DNA of 64,000 nt from Candidatus Palauibacter rhopaloidicola (GCA_026914155.1 JAPPGH010000039.1:1-64000); one strand, 5' to 3'. Positions 24,188-32,254 are shown, counted from the first letter of the stretch. The notes: generated by a model not told the origin, from the letters alone. Program-made: numbers and translations.

Positions 24188-25575
24188 AAGGGGGAGTGGC
24201 TGGTGGGGTGAAGCCGGCCTTCGGCGAACCGGGCGTAGCGGAAGGGTTCGAGCAACGCCTGCGGCCGGCCCATGAGTTCCTTCGCGACGAGCGCGCCGAC
24301 GCCGATCATCTTGTAGCCGTGATTGGAGTCGGCGATGAAGTAGACGTTGTCGGCAAAGGTGTCGAACACGGGGAAGCTGTCCGGCGTGAAGCTGCCGATG
24401 CCGCCCGAAGGCTCCTTCTTCATGAGATGGTTCCGGCCCTCGAACCGCTCCTGGCAGAAGGCGAGCGCGGCGGTCCAGAGGCGGTAGAAGCCCTCGCCGA
24501 CGACGAAGTCGGGGGAGAGCGGCCCGTAGGGGTCGACGGCCACCTCGGAGCCGGGTTTGTCGATCTTGTAGGGCATCGCGCCGCCCTGCACGCCGCCAAA
24601 GTGGAAATCCGGCTTGTAGTAGATGCCCCACGGGCCTTCGCTCACGAGCCCGCGCTCGTCGCGGAGCGGCTCGTCGGTGTCGACGTGCACGACCGGCGGC
24701 AGACGGCCGTCATTGTCGGTGAGGGTTCCGGGATCGACGGCCAGCGTACCTTCCTGGAGCGCCCAATAGCTCCACGTCGGCACGTCGCGCAGGGCGCCGC
24801 CGCGCAGGGTGCCGTCGCGCAGGGCGCCATTCGGAACCCGAATCTGGGTGACAGCGGGGAGGTCGAGCATCGCCCACTGCCGCTGGACCCACGGGCCGGT
24901 GGCCACCACGACGCGCTCGCAGGCGATGGAGCCCCGGTCGGTGACCACGGCGGTGACCGCGCCCGAGGCGTCCCTTTCGAACCCCTCGTGAACGACGCCG
25001 GTGAGGAGGCGGACGCCCTCGGCGGCGGCCTTCGCCCACAGTCCCCTGAGGGAGGCCATGTTGTTCGCGTACCCGCCGCGGTGCTCGTGCAGCACGCTGG
25101 TGATGCCGCGTGCCTGCCAGTCGTCGAAGATGCGGCGCATGTAGGCGTGCGACGCCCGCGCGCCCTCGATGAACGTCGAGTCGTAGCCGATGGCCCGCTG
25201 CTGCTCGTGGATCGAAGCGACGTCCTCCCGCATCGCCTCGTGGCTGATCTGGAGATAGCCGACCGGGTGATACGAGAACCCCGCGGGATCGCTCTCCCAG
25301 ACCGCCACGGAGTGGGCCATCAGTTCGCGCATGGCGGGCTGGAAGTAGTTGTTGCGGATGACGCCGCACGCGATGCCCGACGCCCCCGCTCCGATCCCGG
25401 TCTTGTCGATGATCAGGATGTCGCGGCCCTCGCCGCGTCCGGCCGCCCGGAGTTCGGAAGCCAGGTGCCAGGCCGTGGAGAGGCCGTGGATCCCCGCACC
25501 GATGATCACGAACCTCGCGTGCCCGTTGCCATCGCCGTACGCGTCGTCGTTCGCGTTCCCGCGGGAACGTGTCAT
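24175..25575 (-). CDS. FAD-dependent oxidoreductase, DAO (sarcosine/glycine oxidase-like) family
   Basis: This 466-residue flavoprotein has the ADP-binding loop 'FVIIGAGIHGLSTAWHLAS' near 22-40, 'ILIIDKTGIGAGASGIACG' (about 53-71), and the DAO-type second FAD motif 'VVVATGPWVQRQW' (about 222-234). Family enzymes oxidise secondary or D-amino acids or related amines. A run 'ALRDGTLRGGALRD' near 250 is encoded by three 15-bp tandem repeats. I take ATG 25575, preceded by GGAG at good spacing; ATG 25587 adds four residues. The palindrome at 25554-25569 is inside codons 3-8. It is the last gene of a rhodanese/flavoprotein operon. Confidence 0.87.
   Translation of the reverse strand: MTRSRGNANDDAYGDGNGHARFVIIGAGIHGLSTAWHLASELRAAGRGEGRDILIIDKTGIGAGASGIACGVIRNNYFQPAMRELMAHSVAVWESDPAGFSYHPVGYLQISHEAMREDVASIHEQQRAIGYDSTFIEGARASHAYMRRIFDDWQARGITSVLHEHRGGYANNMASLRGLWAKAAAEGVRLLTGVVHEGFERDASGAVTAVVTDRGSIACERVVVATGPWVQRQWAMLDLPAVTQIRVPNGALRDGTLRGGALRDVPTWSYWALQEGTLAVDPGTLTDNDGRLPPVVHVDTDEPLRDERGLVSEGPWGIYYKPDFHFGGVQGGAMPYKIDKPGSEVAVDPYGPLSPDFVVGEGFYRLWTAALAFCQERFEGRNHLMKKEPSGGIGSFTPDSFPVFDTFADNVYFIADSNHGYKMIGVGALVAKELMGRPQALLEPFRYARFAEGRLHPTSHSPFPWS
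24784..24828. repeat. Three-copy 15-bp in-frame tandem repeat inside the DAO gene
   Basis: GTCGCGCAGGGCGCC, GCCGCGCAGGGTGCC and GTCGCGCAGGGCGCC follow each other exactly. On the coding strand each unit encodes Gly-Ala/Thr-Leu-Arg-Asp/Gly. The unit is five codons, so expansion or contraction would keep the frame and lengthen one loop of the enzyme. Confidence 0.8.
25554..25569. repeat. 16-bp palindrome CGTTCCCGCGGGAACG inside the start of the DAO gene
   Basis: Exact core copy. It encodes Arg-Ser-Arg-Gly-Asn at codons 3-8 of the oxidoreductase, in a poorly conserved N-terminal extension before the FAD-binding strand, so its presence is tolerated there rather than needed for the fold. Confidence 0.75.
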
Positions 25576-25624
25576 GGGCGGCTCCATCCTGCCGGGCGCG
25601 TTGGAAGCCTACTGGGAGCGGACC

Positions 25625-26782
25625 CTACCGGGAGCGGTGGAAGAATACGGTTTCGGCCAGCCGCCTGAACACGTTCCAGCTCAGGAGTCCGGCCTGCAAC
25701 GCGCGCGCCACCGGAAGGTGGTCGAACCCCCAGCGCGCGGCGCGTTTCAGGGTGTGGTTCGGATACGCGCGGCGCACGACGTCGCCGGGGTGGGGGGCTC
25801 CCCGGCGGGAACTGCCCGCGCCGTCTCCACGCAGGTGATCCGCGATGGCGTCGGCGGCGAGCTTGCCGAACCGGTAGGCCTGGTGAATGCCGCCGGCGGT
25901 GAGTGGCGACACCATGCCGGCCGCGTCTCCGACGAGCAGGACCCGGTCCGCGTAGAAGTTCCGCAGCCGGCCGCCGATCGGGATGACGCCGCCGCGCTTC
26001 TCCAGCACCCGTCTCCCGGACAACCCGAACAAGCCGTCGATCTTCTCGCTGAACCGGCGCATGTCCGCGCGCCCGTCCCGATGGAGCGCCAGGCCCACCT
26101 GCGTGGCCCCGACGCCGGGCACCACCCACCCGATGTAGCCCGGCGCGCACTCGGGATCGATGAAGCAGTGCAGGCAATCGCCGTCCCCGCCGCGGGGCTC
26201 GTACTCCCACTCCACGCCCTTGAGGAGCCGGCGGTTGCGGTCCAGCCCGAAGCTCTCGGCCACCCGGGAGCGCGCCCCGTCGGCCCCGACCAGGAACCGG
26301 CACGTCACGCCGGAAGCCGCGCCGGAGCCCGCGAGCGTCAGCGGGATCGAGCCCTGCGTCGCGGTCGTCCCCGCGGTCGACGCCACGCCCTCGAAGGGGA
26401 CGCCGAACCGGACTTCGGCCCCCGAGCGGCGGGTCTCGTCGACGATGTGGCGCAGCAGTCCCGCGGTGTCCGTCGCCATGAAGAAGTAGGAGTCCCGCTC
26501 CAGTTCGACGAAGCGGTGGCCCGGATCGTAGATCCGAACGCGCTGGATCCTGCGGACGAGCGACGCCGGGGCGGCCCACTCCTCCCACGCTTCCTTGACG
26601 AGGATCCCGGTGGTGTGAACGCGCTCGCCCGGCTCCGACTGCCGCTCCAGGACGAGGACGGAGAGCCCCCGCTCCGCCGCCCGCCGCGCGCAGGCGAGCC
26701 CCGCGAACCCGGCCCCCACCACGACGAGATCGTAGTCCGCCGACTCACGCGACGCCCCGACTGCCGTCAACGTCCCGCTCAT
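25625..26782 (-). CDS. Geranylgeranyl-reductase-family FAD-dependent oxidoreductase
   Basis: A 385-residue flavoprotein: dinucleotide fold 'YDLVVVGAGFAGLACARRAA' (about 17-36), 'RFLVGADGARSRVAESFGL' (about 162-180, the DG motif), and 'VLLVGDAAGMVSPLTAGGIHQAYR' (GD motif, about 287-310). The last, with Pro-Leu-Thr-Ala-Gly-Gly-Ile, marks the geranylgeranyl reductase/digeranylgeranylglycerophospholipid reductase-like group, which saturates or oxidises isoprenoid chains. It lies 39 bases after the rhodanese gene and 49 before the DAO gene, with palindromes in both junctions. Real substrate could be an isoprenoid quinone, lipid or hydroxylated aromatic. Confidence 0.85.
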   Translation of the reverse strand: MSGTLTAVGASRESADYDLVVVGAGFAGLACARRAAERGLSVLVLERQSEPGERVHTTGILVKEAWEEWAAPASLVRRIQRVRIYDPGHRFVELERDSYFFMATDTAGLLRHIVDETRRSGAEVRFGVPFEGVASTAGTTATQGSIPLTLAGSGAASGVTCRFLVGADGARSRVAESFGLDRNRRLLKGVEWEYEPRGGDGDCLHCFIDPECAPGYIGWVVPGVGATQVGLALHRDGRADMRRFSEKIDGLFGLSGRRVLEKRGGVIPIGGRLRNFYADRVLLVGDAAGMVSPLTAGGIHQAYRFGKLAADAIADHLRGDGAGSSRRGAPHPGDVVRRAYPNHTLKRAARWGFDHLPVARALQAGLLSWNVFRRLAETVFFHRSR

Positions 26783-26792
26783 CCGCTCACGA

Positions 26793-26812
26793 GACGTTCC
26801 CGCGGGAACGTC
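26793..26812. repeat. 20-bp perfect palindrome GACGTTCCCGCGGGAACGTC
   Basis: Perfect 10+10 dyad with the same 16-bp core, in the 39-bp junction between the rhodanese gene (stop at 26822) and the reductase gene (ATG 26782). It is 11 bases before the reductase ATG and could affect translation or mRNA processing. Confidence 0.75.
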
Positions 26813-26821
26813 GTGGCGGGC

Positions 26822-27217
26822 TCAGCAGCCGCAGGCGATCTCGGTCCCGGCGCGGGCTTCGGCGCCCTCGGTCGCGTAGCCGTCGCGCTTCCACCAGTCG
26901 AGGCCGCCCATGAGTTCTCGTACCTCGAAACCCAGGCCGAGGAGCTTGAGGGCGGTCTTGGTGGAGGCGTTGCAGCCGATCCCGTCGCAGTAGCAGACGT
27001 AGAGCATGGACCGGTCGAGCGCCCCCGTCGTCTCGCCGCTGATCTCCCGGTGCGGGAGGTTCACGGCGCCGGGGATGTGCTCGCGGGCGTAGGCCTCGGC
27101 GGACCGTCCGTCGATCACGACGACGGGATCGTCCCGGTCCAGCGCTTCCTTGAGGTCCCACGCGTCGGTCTCGAAGGCGAGCTTCTGCTTATAGTGCTCC
27201 ATCTGAGCCGTGTTCAT
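26822..27217 (-). CDS. Single-domain rhodanese-like sulfurtransferase
   Basis: A 131-residue rhodanese fold: 'VVVIDGRSAEAYAREHIPGAVNLPHREIS' (cited by region, about 31-59), then the active-site strand and loop 'LYVCYCDGIGCNASTKTALKLL', where a cysteine in 'CDGIGCNAST' is the likely persulfide carrier, and 'LMGGLDWWKRDGY' as the conserved GG-W. Rhodaneses transfer sulfane sulfur. The C-terminus has the extra Cys pair 'CGC'. ATG 27217 starts just before the domain; the upstream open frame lacks family features. First gene of the operon with the two flavoproteins. Confidence 0.83.
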   Translation of the reverse strand: MNTAQMEHYKQKLAFETDAWDLKEALDRDDPVVVIDGRSAEAYAREHIPGAVNLPHREISGETTGALDRSMLYVCYCDGIGCNASTKTALKLLGLGFEVRELMGGLDWWKRDGYATEGAEARAGTEIACGC

Positions 27218-27388
27218 GTATCGCTCCGAGTCAGGGGCCTCGCTCGTAGTACCGTAGCGCATCACCCGGTGCAAGTGCAGGCCGGTGACGCTCGCACAGA
27301 GTTGTCGCAATTGCCGTGATCGCCAACCTTAAGCCATGCGCACGATGAACCTCTCCCTTCCGGATCGGCAGCACCTGAGGAAGCTCGC

Positions 27389-27823
27389 ATGAACGTCTAC
27401 ATCAACCTCCCGGTTGCCGACCTCGAACGCTCGCGGGCCTTCTTCGCGGCTCTCGGTTTCGCCTTCGACGACGATTTCAGCGACGAGGCGACCCTGGGGA
27501 TGGAAGTCAGCGACAACTGCTACTGCATGCTCGTTACGCACGAGAGGTTCGCCACGTTCACGCCTCGACCCCTCGTGGACGCGCGGGAGGCGACGGAGGT
27601 CCTGGTCTCGCTCCAACTGGAGAGCCGCGGGGAAGTGGACGGCTTCATGGAGACGGCGCTCGCGCACGGAGCGGACGAACCGCGGGAACCGATGGACTAC
27701 GGCTTCATGTACGCGCGCGCCTTCGCGGACCCCGACGGGCATATCTGGGAGCCGTTCTGGCTCGATCTCGAGGCGGCCCTCGCGGCCGGCTCCGTCGATG
27801 TCGACGACGAGGGCGTCTCGTGA
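27389..27823 (+). CDS. VOC-superfamily (glyoxalase-like) protein
   Basis: A 144-residue vicinal-oxygen-chelate protein: 'YINLPVADLERSRAFFAALGF' (about 4-24) and 'YARAFADPDGHIWEPFWLDL' near 109-128, the two beta-alpha-beta-beta-beta units. Members include glyoxalase I, fosfomycin-resistance enzymes and extradiol dioxygenases. The second metal Glu is likely in 'HIWEP'. The first metal ligand would be in 'NVYINLP', but no His or Glu is clear there, so catalysis is unproven. Its ATG is preceded by weak ribosome-binding sequence, and its stop overlaps the next start by 4 bases. Confidence 0.83.
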   Translation: MNVYINLPVADLERSRAFFAALGFAFDDDFSDEATLGMEVSDNCYCMLVTHERFATFTPRPLVDAREATEVLVSLQLESRGEVDGFMETALAHGADEPREPMDYGFMYARAFADPDGHIWEPFWLDLEAALAAGSVDVDDEGVS

Positions 27824-28632
27824 CCGAGGCACCGCTGTGGGCGGCACTCCTTGCTCTTCCCGCTCTGGCCGCGGTTGGCGTCGCGCCGGTCCAGGTTCCG
27901 TGCGAGGACTGGTCGACGGGACCGTTCTGGGAGAAGGCGGACCCGGCGGCGGTGAGGACGTGTCTCGCCTCCGGGTACAGCGTCGACGAGCGGTCCGCCC
28001 CGGGCGAGCGGACGCCCCTGCACCTGGCGGCGCGGTTCAGCGACGATCCCGACGTGATCGGGGTGCTGGTCGAGGCGGGTGCCAAGCTGGAGGCGACGAC
28101 CCGCCCGCGTCTGACTCCCCTGCACTGGGCGGCCAGGTACAACCGGAACCCGGCAGTGGTGGGGGCGCTGCTCGAATACGGGGCGAGCGCTTACGCTGAG
28201 ACCACGCACGGCCGCACACCTCTTCACCTCGCCGCCCTGGTCAACGAGAACCCTGCCGTCGTGGATGCACTCGCCAGCGTGACCGACGTCAACGTCCGGA
28301 AGCACGACGGAGGAACGCCGCTGCACGACGCCGCCCGAAGGATCTGGGACGGCCCCATGGGAAACCCGAATCCGGATGTCGTGGAGGTGCTGATCAGGCG
28401 CGGCGCCGACCTGTCGGCGGAGACCGAGGGGGGGCTTACCCCAACGGGCCGGGCGAGAGACAAGCGTCTGGCCGAGATGCTGCGGGAGGAGGAAGCGCGC
28501 CGGGAGGCGATACGGGCGCGGTTCCTTCAGTCCCTGGCGACGAGATGCGCGGTGGGGGTCCTGGTCCTCAGCCTGCTGGGATACCTGGTCGCGCGAGTCC
28601 GGAGAGCACGGCGGGGTGTGTCCGGCGCCTGA
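27820..28632 (+). CDS. Ankyrin-repeat protein with signal peptide and C-terminal transmembrane helix
   Basis: A 270-residue protein coupled (4-base overlap, GTG start) to the VOC gene. The N-terminus 'LWAALLALPALAAVGVAPVQ' is a likely signal or anchor. Four to five ankyrin repeats follow, each with 'TPLHLAARF', 'TPLHWAARY', 'TPLHLAALV', 'TPLHDAARR' or 'GLTPTGRA' and the loop 'DPDVIGVLVEAGA' (about 65-215). A final hydrophobic helix (about 241-260) precedes a basic tail, 'RVRRARRG'. So the repeats probably face the periplasm, tethered at one or both ends, as a protein-interaction module. Partner unknown. Confidence 0.82.
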   Translation: MTEAPLWAALLALPALAAVGVAPVQVPCEDWSTGPFWEKADPAAVRTCLASGYSVDERSAPGERTPLHLAARFSDDPDVIGVLVEAGAKLEATTRPRLTPLHWAARYNRNPAVVGALLEYGASAYAETTHGRTPLHLAALVNENPAVVDALASVTDVNVRKHDGGTPLHDAARRIWDGPMGNPNPDVVEVLIRRGADLSAETEGGLTPTGRARDKRLAEMLREEEARREAIRARFLQSLATRCAVGVLVLSLLGYLVARVRRARRGVSGA

Positions 28633-28662
28633 ATGCTCGCGGTTGCAACGATTCGCCGTGCA

Positions 28663-28704
28663 TGATATGTAGGTACTCGACCTACATCGTACTTCTACAT
28701 ATCA
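28663..28704. promoter_or_regulatory. PadR-type operator dyads upstream of the PadR gene
   Basis: A perfect inverted repeat ATGTAGGT-ACTCG-ACCTACAT (28667-28687) lies inside a wider dyad TGATATGTA (28663) / TACATATCA (28696-28704). ATGTA/TACAT words are typical of PadR operators. TTGCAA at 28643-28648 followed after 17 bases by TATGTA is a possible promoter covered by the operator, so autorepression is likely. Confidence 0.78.
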
Positions 28705-28713
28705 AGAAAACGG

Positions 28714-29064
28714 ATGAAGAAGTTGATCTACAAGGAGTTGGTGGCGGCCTCCTCGCGCCCTCTGGTCCTCTCGATCCTCGCCGCCGGCGACACGTACGGC
28801 TACGAGATCATCAAGCAGGTGAAGCGACTCTCCGGCGGCGACCTGGAGTGGTCGGGCGGGATGCTCTATCCCCTCCTGCACCGGCTCGAGAAGGACCACC
28901 TCATTGAAGGCTACTGGGAACCCACCGACGAAGGGCGACCGCGCAAGTACTACAGCCTGACGACCCTCGGACGGCGGCAGTTGGCCGCCGACCGGAAGAG
29001 CTGGCGGGCCATGTACGGAGTGCTGGAGCTTTCCTGGCGAGGCGGCGATGTCTCGGCTGGATGA
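28714..29064 (+). CDS. PadR-family transcriptional regulator
   Basis: A 116-residue winged-helix repressor: 'VLSILAAGDTYGYEIIKQVKR' (about 18-38) and 'SGGMLYPLLHRLEKDHLIEG' (about 47-66, recognition helix), then the wing 'RPRKYYSLTTLGRRQL' (about 75-90). The C-terminal dimerisation helix is short, as in PadR subfamily-2. Its promoter carries two dyads. Its stop overlaps the start of the next gene by 17 bases, and these pairs (PadR plus permease-prefix protein) usually form a regulator and membrane effector unit. Inducer unknown. Confidence 0.9.
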   Translation: MKKLIYKELVAASSRPLVLSILAAGDTYGYEIIKQVKRLSGGDLEWSGGMLYPLLHRLEKDHLIEGYWEPTDEGRPRKYYSLTTLGRRQLAADRKSWRAMYGVLELSWRGGDVSAG

Positions 29065-29749
29065 CGGGATCCGGAAGTGGCGCAGGGGTCTGGAGGCCGG
29101 GGGGCGGTTCTCACGACGCGAACTGGCGGAACTCGAGGATCACCTGCGGGCCCACGCGGCCGACGAACGGGCGCGGGACGCCGCACCGGCCTCCGCCGCC
29201 GCTATCGAGGCCGCCGCCCGGGATGAACTCGGCGATCCCAACCTGCTCTTCCGGGAGTTCGCGAAGCAGGACACCCCGGCGTGGCGGAGTCTCCTCCTGG
29301 GAGGGTGGGGACTGTACGCGCTGTCGTTGATTCTCTCGGATTTCGGCGCCGTGGCGTTTGAGCCGTTGCACCCGGACTTCAGGATGTCGGTCTCGTGGCA
29401 GGAGCTTCTGCAGCCCGCGCCGATCTCCGTGTGGGTCCTCGCGGCGTTCTCGGCCCTGCTCATGATGTCCACGGCCCTGGCCTTCCGGCGTGCCCGACGC
29501 TCGGTCGAAGCGTGGGTGGGCTACGTCGCTGGAGTCGTCGGCGCTACCGGCCTTGGAGTCGGAGCGTTCAACCTCCTCCTGCCCATCCCGATCCCGGTCG
29601 ACGCCGAACTCGTCGCGTACGGCCACCTGGGTCTCTCCTACTGGGTGTGGTCCGCCTCCTTCACGCTGGCGGCCATCGCCCTGTGGCTGCGCGACCACGA
29701 GTGGGCTTCCCCCCCGCCGATGGAATCGCCGAAGCAATCGCTGGCGTAG
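29048..29749 (+). CDS. Permease-prefix-type membrane protein coupled to PadR
   Basis: A 233-residue protein. The first about 75 residues are a soluble helical domain ('ELAELEDHLRAHAADERARD' with 'ARDELGDPNLLFREFAK', about 24-75), the same kind found as an N-terminal prefix in ABC-type permeases regulated by PadR. Four to five transmembrane segments follow (about 80-100, 120-142, 150-172, 196-216). Unlike full permease fusions, there is no MacB/FtsX domain, so it is a short stand-alone form. It overlaps PadR by 17 bases. Function unknown beyond membrane location. Confidence 0.75.
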   Translation: MSRLDDGIRKWRRGLEAGGRFSRRELAELEDHLRAHAADERARDAAPASAAAIEAAARDELGDPNLLFREFAKQDTPAWRSLLLGGWGLYALSLILSDFGAVAFEPLHPDFRMSVSWQELLQPAPISVWVLAAFSALLMMSTALAFRRARRSVEAWVGYVAGVVGATGLGVGAFNLLLPIPIPVDAELVAYGHLGLSYWVWSASFTLAAIALWLRDHEWASPPPMESPKQSLA

Positions 29750-29762
29750 CGGGAGTCGAAGA

Positions 29763-30542
29763 ATGATCGGCATCCTCGCGGACACGCCCCGCGATGCGGA
29801 ACTCATGAGACGCGCCGTCGCCGGCGGCGTTCGCGTGATCCACGCGGCCAACGACCTCACGGTCGCCGACCTGGGCATCGAGTGTCTGGTGTTCGGCAGC
29901 CGCAGCGGGCTCCTCGCGGAGAGGATCGCCGTCCTGCGCGAGGTCGAGCGGAAGCTCCCGTGGGTTCCGGTGATCCTCGTGACGGACCGGAAGATCGCCA
30001 TCGCGCGCCTCCTGAGCAGGGTACAGGTGGCGGATCTCGTCTGGTTCGAGGACGTCGAAGGTCAGCTCGCCTCGCGCATCGAGTCCGCACGCGGCGGGTC
30101 CGCCCTGCTGCAGATGGCGGACAAGATTCGGCGGTCGACGGCGCCGCCGGCCCTCCGCTCCGCCGTGGCGCACGCCCTCCGGGAGGCTCGCCGCACGCCC
30201 GTCCGCAACGTGCAGGCACTCGCGGCGGCGGTGGACTGCTCGCCTGTGACGCTGTTTCAGCAGTTCCAGGCCCGCGCCCGCGGCCGGACGACGTTCAACC
30301 GGTTCCTCGGCGGGCTCGCCATCCTCCGGGCGCAGCAGCTCCGAGCCACCGGCGCGAAGTGGAAGCAGGTGAGCGCGCAACTCGGACTCCCTCGGGAAAC
30401 CCTGCGCCGGAAGGCGAAAAGGTGGCTCGGCTGCAATCTCCTCGAGCTGGAACGCATCCCTCAGAACCAACTCCTCGCCGCCTTCGCCCTGGAGCATTTC
30501 GCCCCGCTCCTCGACCCGCCGCCGCCCGACCCCGGGCACTGA
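29763..30542 (+). CDS. AraC-like HTH regulator with degenerate receiver-like N-terminus
   Basis: A 259-residue regulator. Residues 1 to about 115 look like a response-regulator fold without its phosphorylation site: hydrophobic strands 'IGILADTP', 'IECLVFGS', 'VPVILVTDRK' (the last resembling the T/K end of a receiver). The C-terminal region holds an AraC-type double helix-turn-helix ('NVQALAAAVDCSPVTLFQQFQ' about 150-170; 'WKQVSAQLGLPRETLRRKAK' about 202-221). No clear aspartyl phosphate-acceptor is visible, so its signal may be a protein or ligand. ATG 29763 is 13 bases after the previous stop. Two direct-repeat elements nearby (30588, 31998) have 20-bp spacing that suits a two-site AraC protein. 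Confidence 0.75.
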   Translation: MIGILADTPRDAELMRRAVAGGVRVIHAANDLTVADLGIECLVFGSRSGLLAERIAVLREVERKLPWVPVILVTDRKIAIARLLSRVQVADLVWFEDVEGQLASRIESARGGSALLQMADKIRRSTAPPALRSAVAHALREARRTPVRNVQALAAAVDCSPVTLFQQFQARARGRTTFNRFLGGLAILRAQQLRATGAKWKQVSAQLGLPRETLRRKAKRWLGCNLLELERIPQNQLLAAFALEHFAPLLDPPPPDPGH

Positions 30543-30587
30543 CACGGGTCTCCGGCCGGGAGGCCGTCCGGCCCCCTGGGCAGACCA

Positions 30588-30655
30588 TCCGATCTGTGCC
30601 GCAACCGTCCGATGTGACTCTTGTTTCATATGGTTACGTCCTGTTCTGCCGTCAC
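30588..30655. promoter_or_regulatory. Direct-repeat regulatory element, copy 1 (TCCGAT x2, 20-bp period)
   Basis: TCCGATCTGT at 30588 and TCCGATGTGA at 30608 are spaced exactly 20 bases, two helical turns. The following stretch contains GTTTCATATGGTTACG and CCTGTTCTGCCGTCAC. Over 68 bases it matches the element at 31998-32065 without gaps at about 53 positions. It sits in the 190-bp gap after the AraC-like regulator and 80 bases before the ATG of the membrane protein at 30735. Confidence 0.6.
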
Positions 30656-30734
30656 GGCCGGATGCAGGTTTTGACCTCTCGACCGCCCCAACCGGGAACC
30701 CTGTCGACACGCTGCCTCCGCCGACACGACGAAC

Positions 30735-31904
30735 ATGCATTTCTCTCTGCAGCTCGAACCGCAGAACTGGCTCGCGGAAGGCAATCTGTATTGGATCCTC
30801 GGGTACGCGCTGCCCGTGCTGATGGTCGGCATGGCGGCCGGCACGGTATACGTCAACTCCGCAACGCACCTGTCCAACGTTCGGCGGGCGAGCCGCAGAC
30901 TCGAGTCGTGGCTGAGGCTCAGCGACCGAGCCACGGAGGAACGGGCGGTTGCGCGCGGCGCCTCGACACGCGGCGCCGCCGCTGCATTCAACCGCTTCTA
31001 CGCACGACTGTGGCTGCTCCTTCGGGTGCACCTCCCCAGACGCAGGTATCTCGACGACGTAGAAACGATTCGGAGACGCAACCGCAAGGCGTTCATCGAC
31101 GCGCGGCTTCCGGCCCTTGAGAGCCGGGAAACGGGCGAACGCGGAGACATCGGATCTCTGGTCTCCGGCGTGCGGGACCGAATCAGGGTCATCCGTCACA
31201 AGGGCGTCAACAAGGGCGTCCGTCAGGCTCTCGCCGTCGGTGCCGCGACATCGGTCATGGCATTCGCCATTGCGATGACGCAGGCCCCATCCGTCACGGC
31301 CGGACTTGCGGAACAGGGTCCCGCGGCGGCGGCGCTGGCGATGTTCCTCCTCGTCGCCATCGTGTACGTCCTGGGCGGGATCCTGCTGCGGTGGTGTCGA
31401 GCGGACCGACGTACCGCGATCGGCGCGTTTGCCTGGGGAGGCTCCGTTCCGCTCTACCTGGGCGTGATCGCCCTCGGTTCGAGCGCGCTCGGGATGCCCG
31501 ACGACGACAGGCTCTACCATCCGCTGACCGTCGGCCTGGCGGCGATCTGCATGGTGATGATGTTCGCAGTCCGGGAAGTCCTCTACAATCGATACCGCGC
31601 CATCGCGATGGCCACGCACGAAGATCGCGCGAAGGAGCACCGAGTCGTCGGCGAAACACTATGGTTCGCTTCAGACGGCGGCCGCCTCGAGGCGTGGCTA
31701 CGCATCCGGATCGGAGTCTACTACACGTTCGTCGTCGTTCACCTGCTCGTCCCCCCGATCCGCGAAATGTCGCTCTGCGGAACCATGTGCGGCGACTTGG
31801 TCGCAATCACCGCGATCGCCGCCGCGACCCTCACGGTCCCCCTCGCCGCGATGTTCATGGACGGAAGAACCCAACTCCACCCCACCGTCCAGACGCCCCG
31901 ATGA
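30735..31904 (+). CDS. Multi-pass membrane protein of unknown function
   Basis: A 389-residue protein with no family I recognise. Hydrophobic segments are seen near residues 18-40, 175-195, 200-222, 235-258, 265-285, 335-355 and 360-380. Between the first and second lies a long basic cytoplasmic-looking region (45-170, including 'RASRRLESWLRL', 'RLWLLLRVHLPRRRYLDDVE' and 'RNRKAFIDARLPALESRE'). It starts at ATG 30735, 80 bases after a direct-repeat element shared with the next gene, and 190 bases after the AraC-like regulator. The last residues 'MDGRTQLHPTVQTPR' are soluble. Possible target of that regulator. Confidence 0.72.
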   Translation: MHFSLQLEPQNWLAEGNLYWILGYALPVLMVGMAAGTVYVNSATHLSNVRRASRRLESWLRLSDRATEERAVARGASTRGAAAAFNRFYARLWLLLRVHLPRRRYLDDVETIRRRNRKAFIDARLPALESRETGERGDIGSLVSGVRDRIRVIRHKGVNKGVRQALAVGAATSVMAFAIAMTQAPSVTAGLAEQGPAAAALAMFLLVAIVYVLGGILLRWCRADRRTAIGAFAWGGSVPLYLGVIALGSSALGMPDDDRLYHPLTVGLAAICMVMMFAVREVLYNRYRAIAMATHEDRAKEHRVVGETLWFASDGGRLEAWLRIRIGVYYTFVVVHLLVPPIREMSLCGTMCGDLVAITAIAAATLTVPLAAMFMDGRTQLHPTVQTPR

Positions 31905-31997
31905 CGCAACCAGCTCGTCGCCCCGCTGCTACCCGACGTGGACGGTTGATCCGGCCCCTGCGGACGGCCAACTGCCGTGCTGCCTCGGAGCAGGCTG

Positions 31998-32065
31998 TCC
32001 GATCTGTACTCAAATCGTCCGATGCGACTGTCATTTCATACAGTTGCGCCCTGTCCCGCCGTCAC
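31998..32065. promoter_or_regulatory. Direct-repeat regulatory element, copy 2 (TCCGAT x2, 20-bp period)
   Basis: TCCGATCTGT at 31998 and TCCGATGCGA at 32018 repeat the 20-bp period of copy 1. Downstream, CATTTCATACAGTTGCG and CCCTGTCCCGCCGTCAC line up with copy 1. The element sits in the 350-bp gap 31905-32254 between the membrane protein and a secreted protein. The rest of that gap is less GC-rich, with GCAAAGGAAAGG just before the next ATG as its ribosome-binding site; I see nothing else there. Confidence 0.6.
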
Positions 32066-32254
32066 CAACAGCATACAGCTTAAGCTTTAGGTCGGCCGCC
32101 GCCGCGCGAATAACACCGTCGGATCGGGAACGTACAGTGTCACCGCAACAGCAACGTCGTCGATGTACTCAGCCCCGAGGCGTGGTACGGAATTAACAGC
32201 GACGATGCCACCGTTGTCGATTACGCTGGAGAGTAGCAAAGGAAAGGGATCAAA

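Noticed and set aside
24100..26812. Reading the CGTTCCCGCGGGAACG palindrome as a LexA box
   Set aside because: The known Gram-positive and alphaproteobacterial boxes have GAAC-n4-GTTC or GTTC-n7-GTTC. Here the order is GTTC-n6-GAAC, and the flanking genes are not SOS genes.
30588..32065. CRISPR-like or tandem-array interpretation of the TCCGAT elements
   Set aside because: There are only two copies, 1.4 kb apart, without regular spacers, so an array does not fit.
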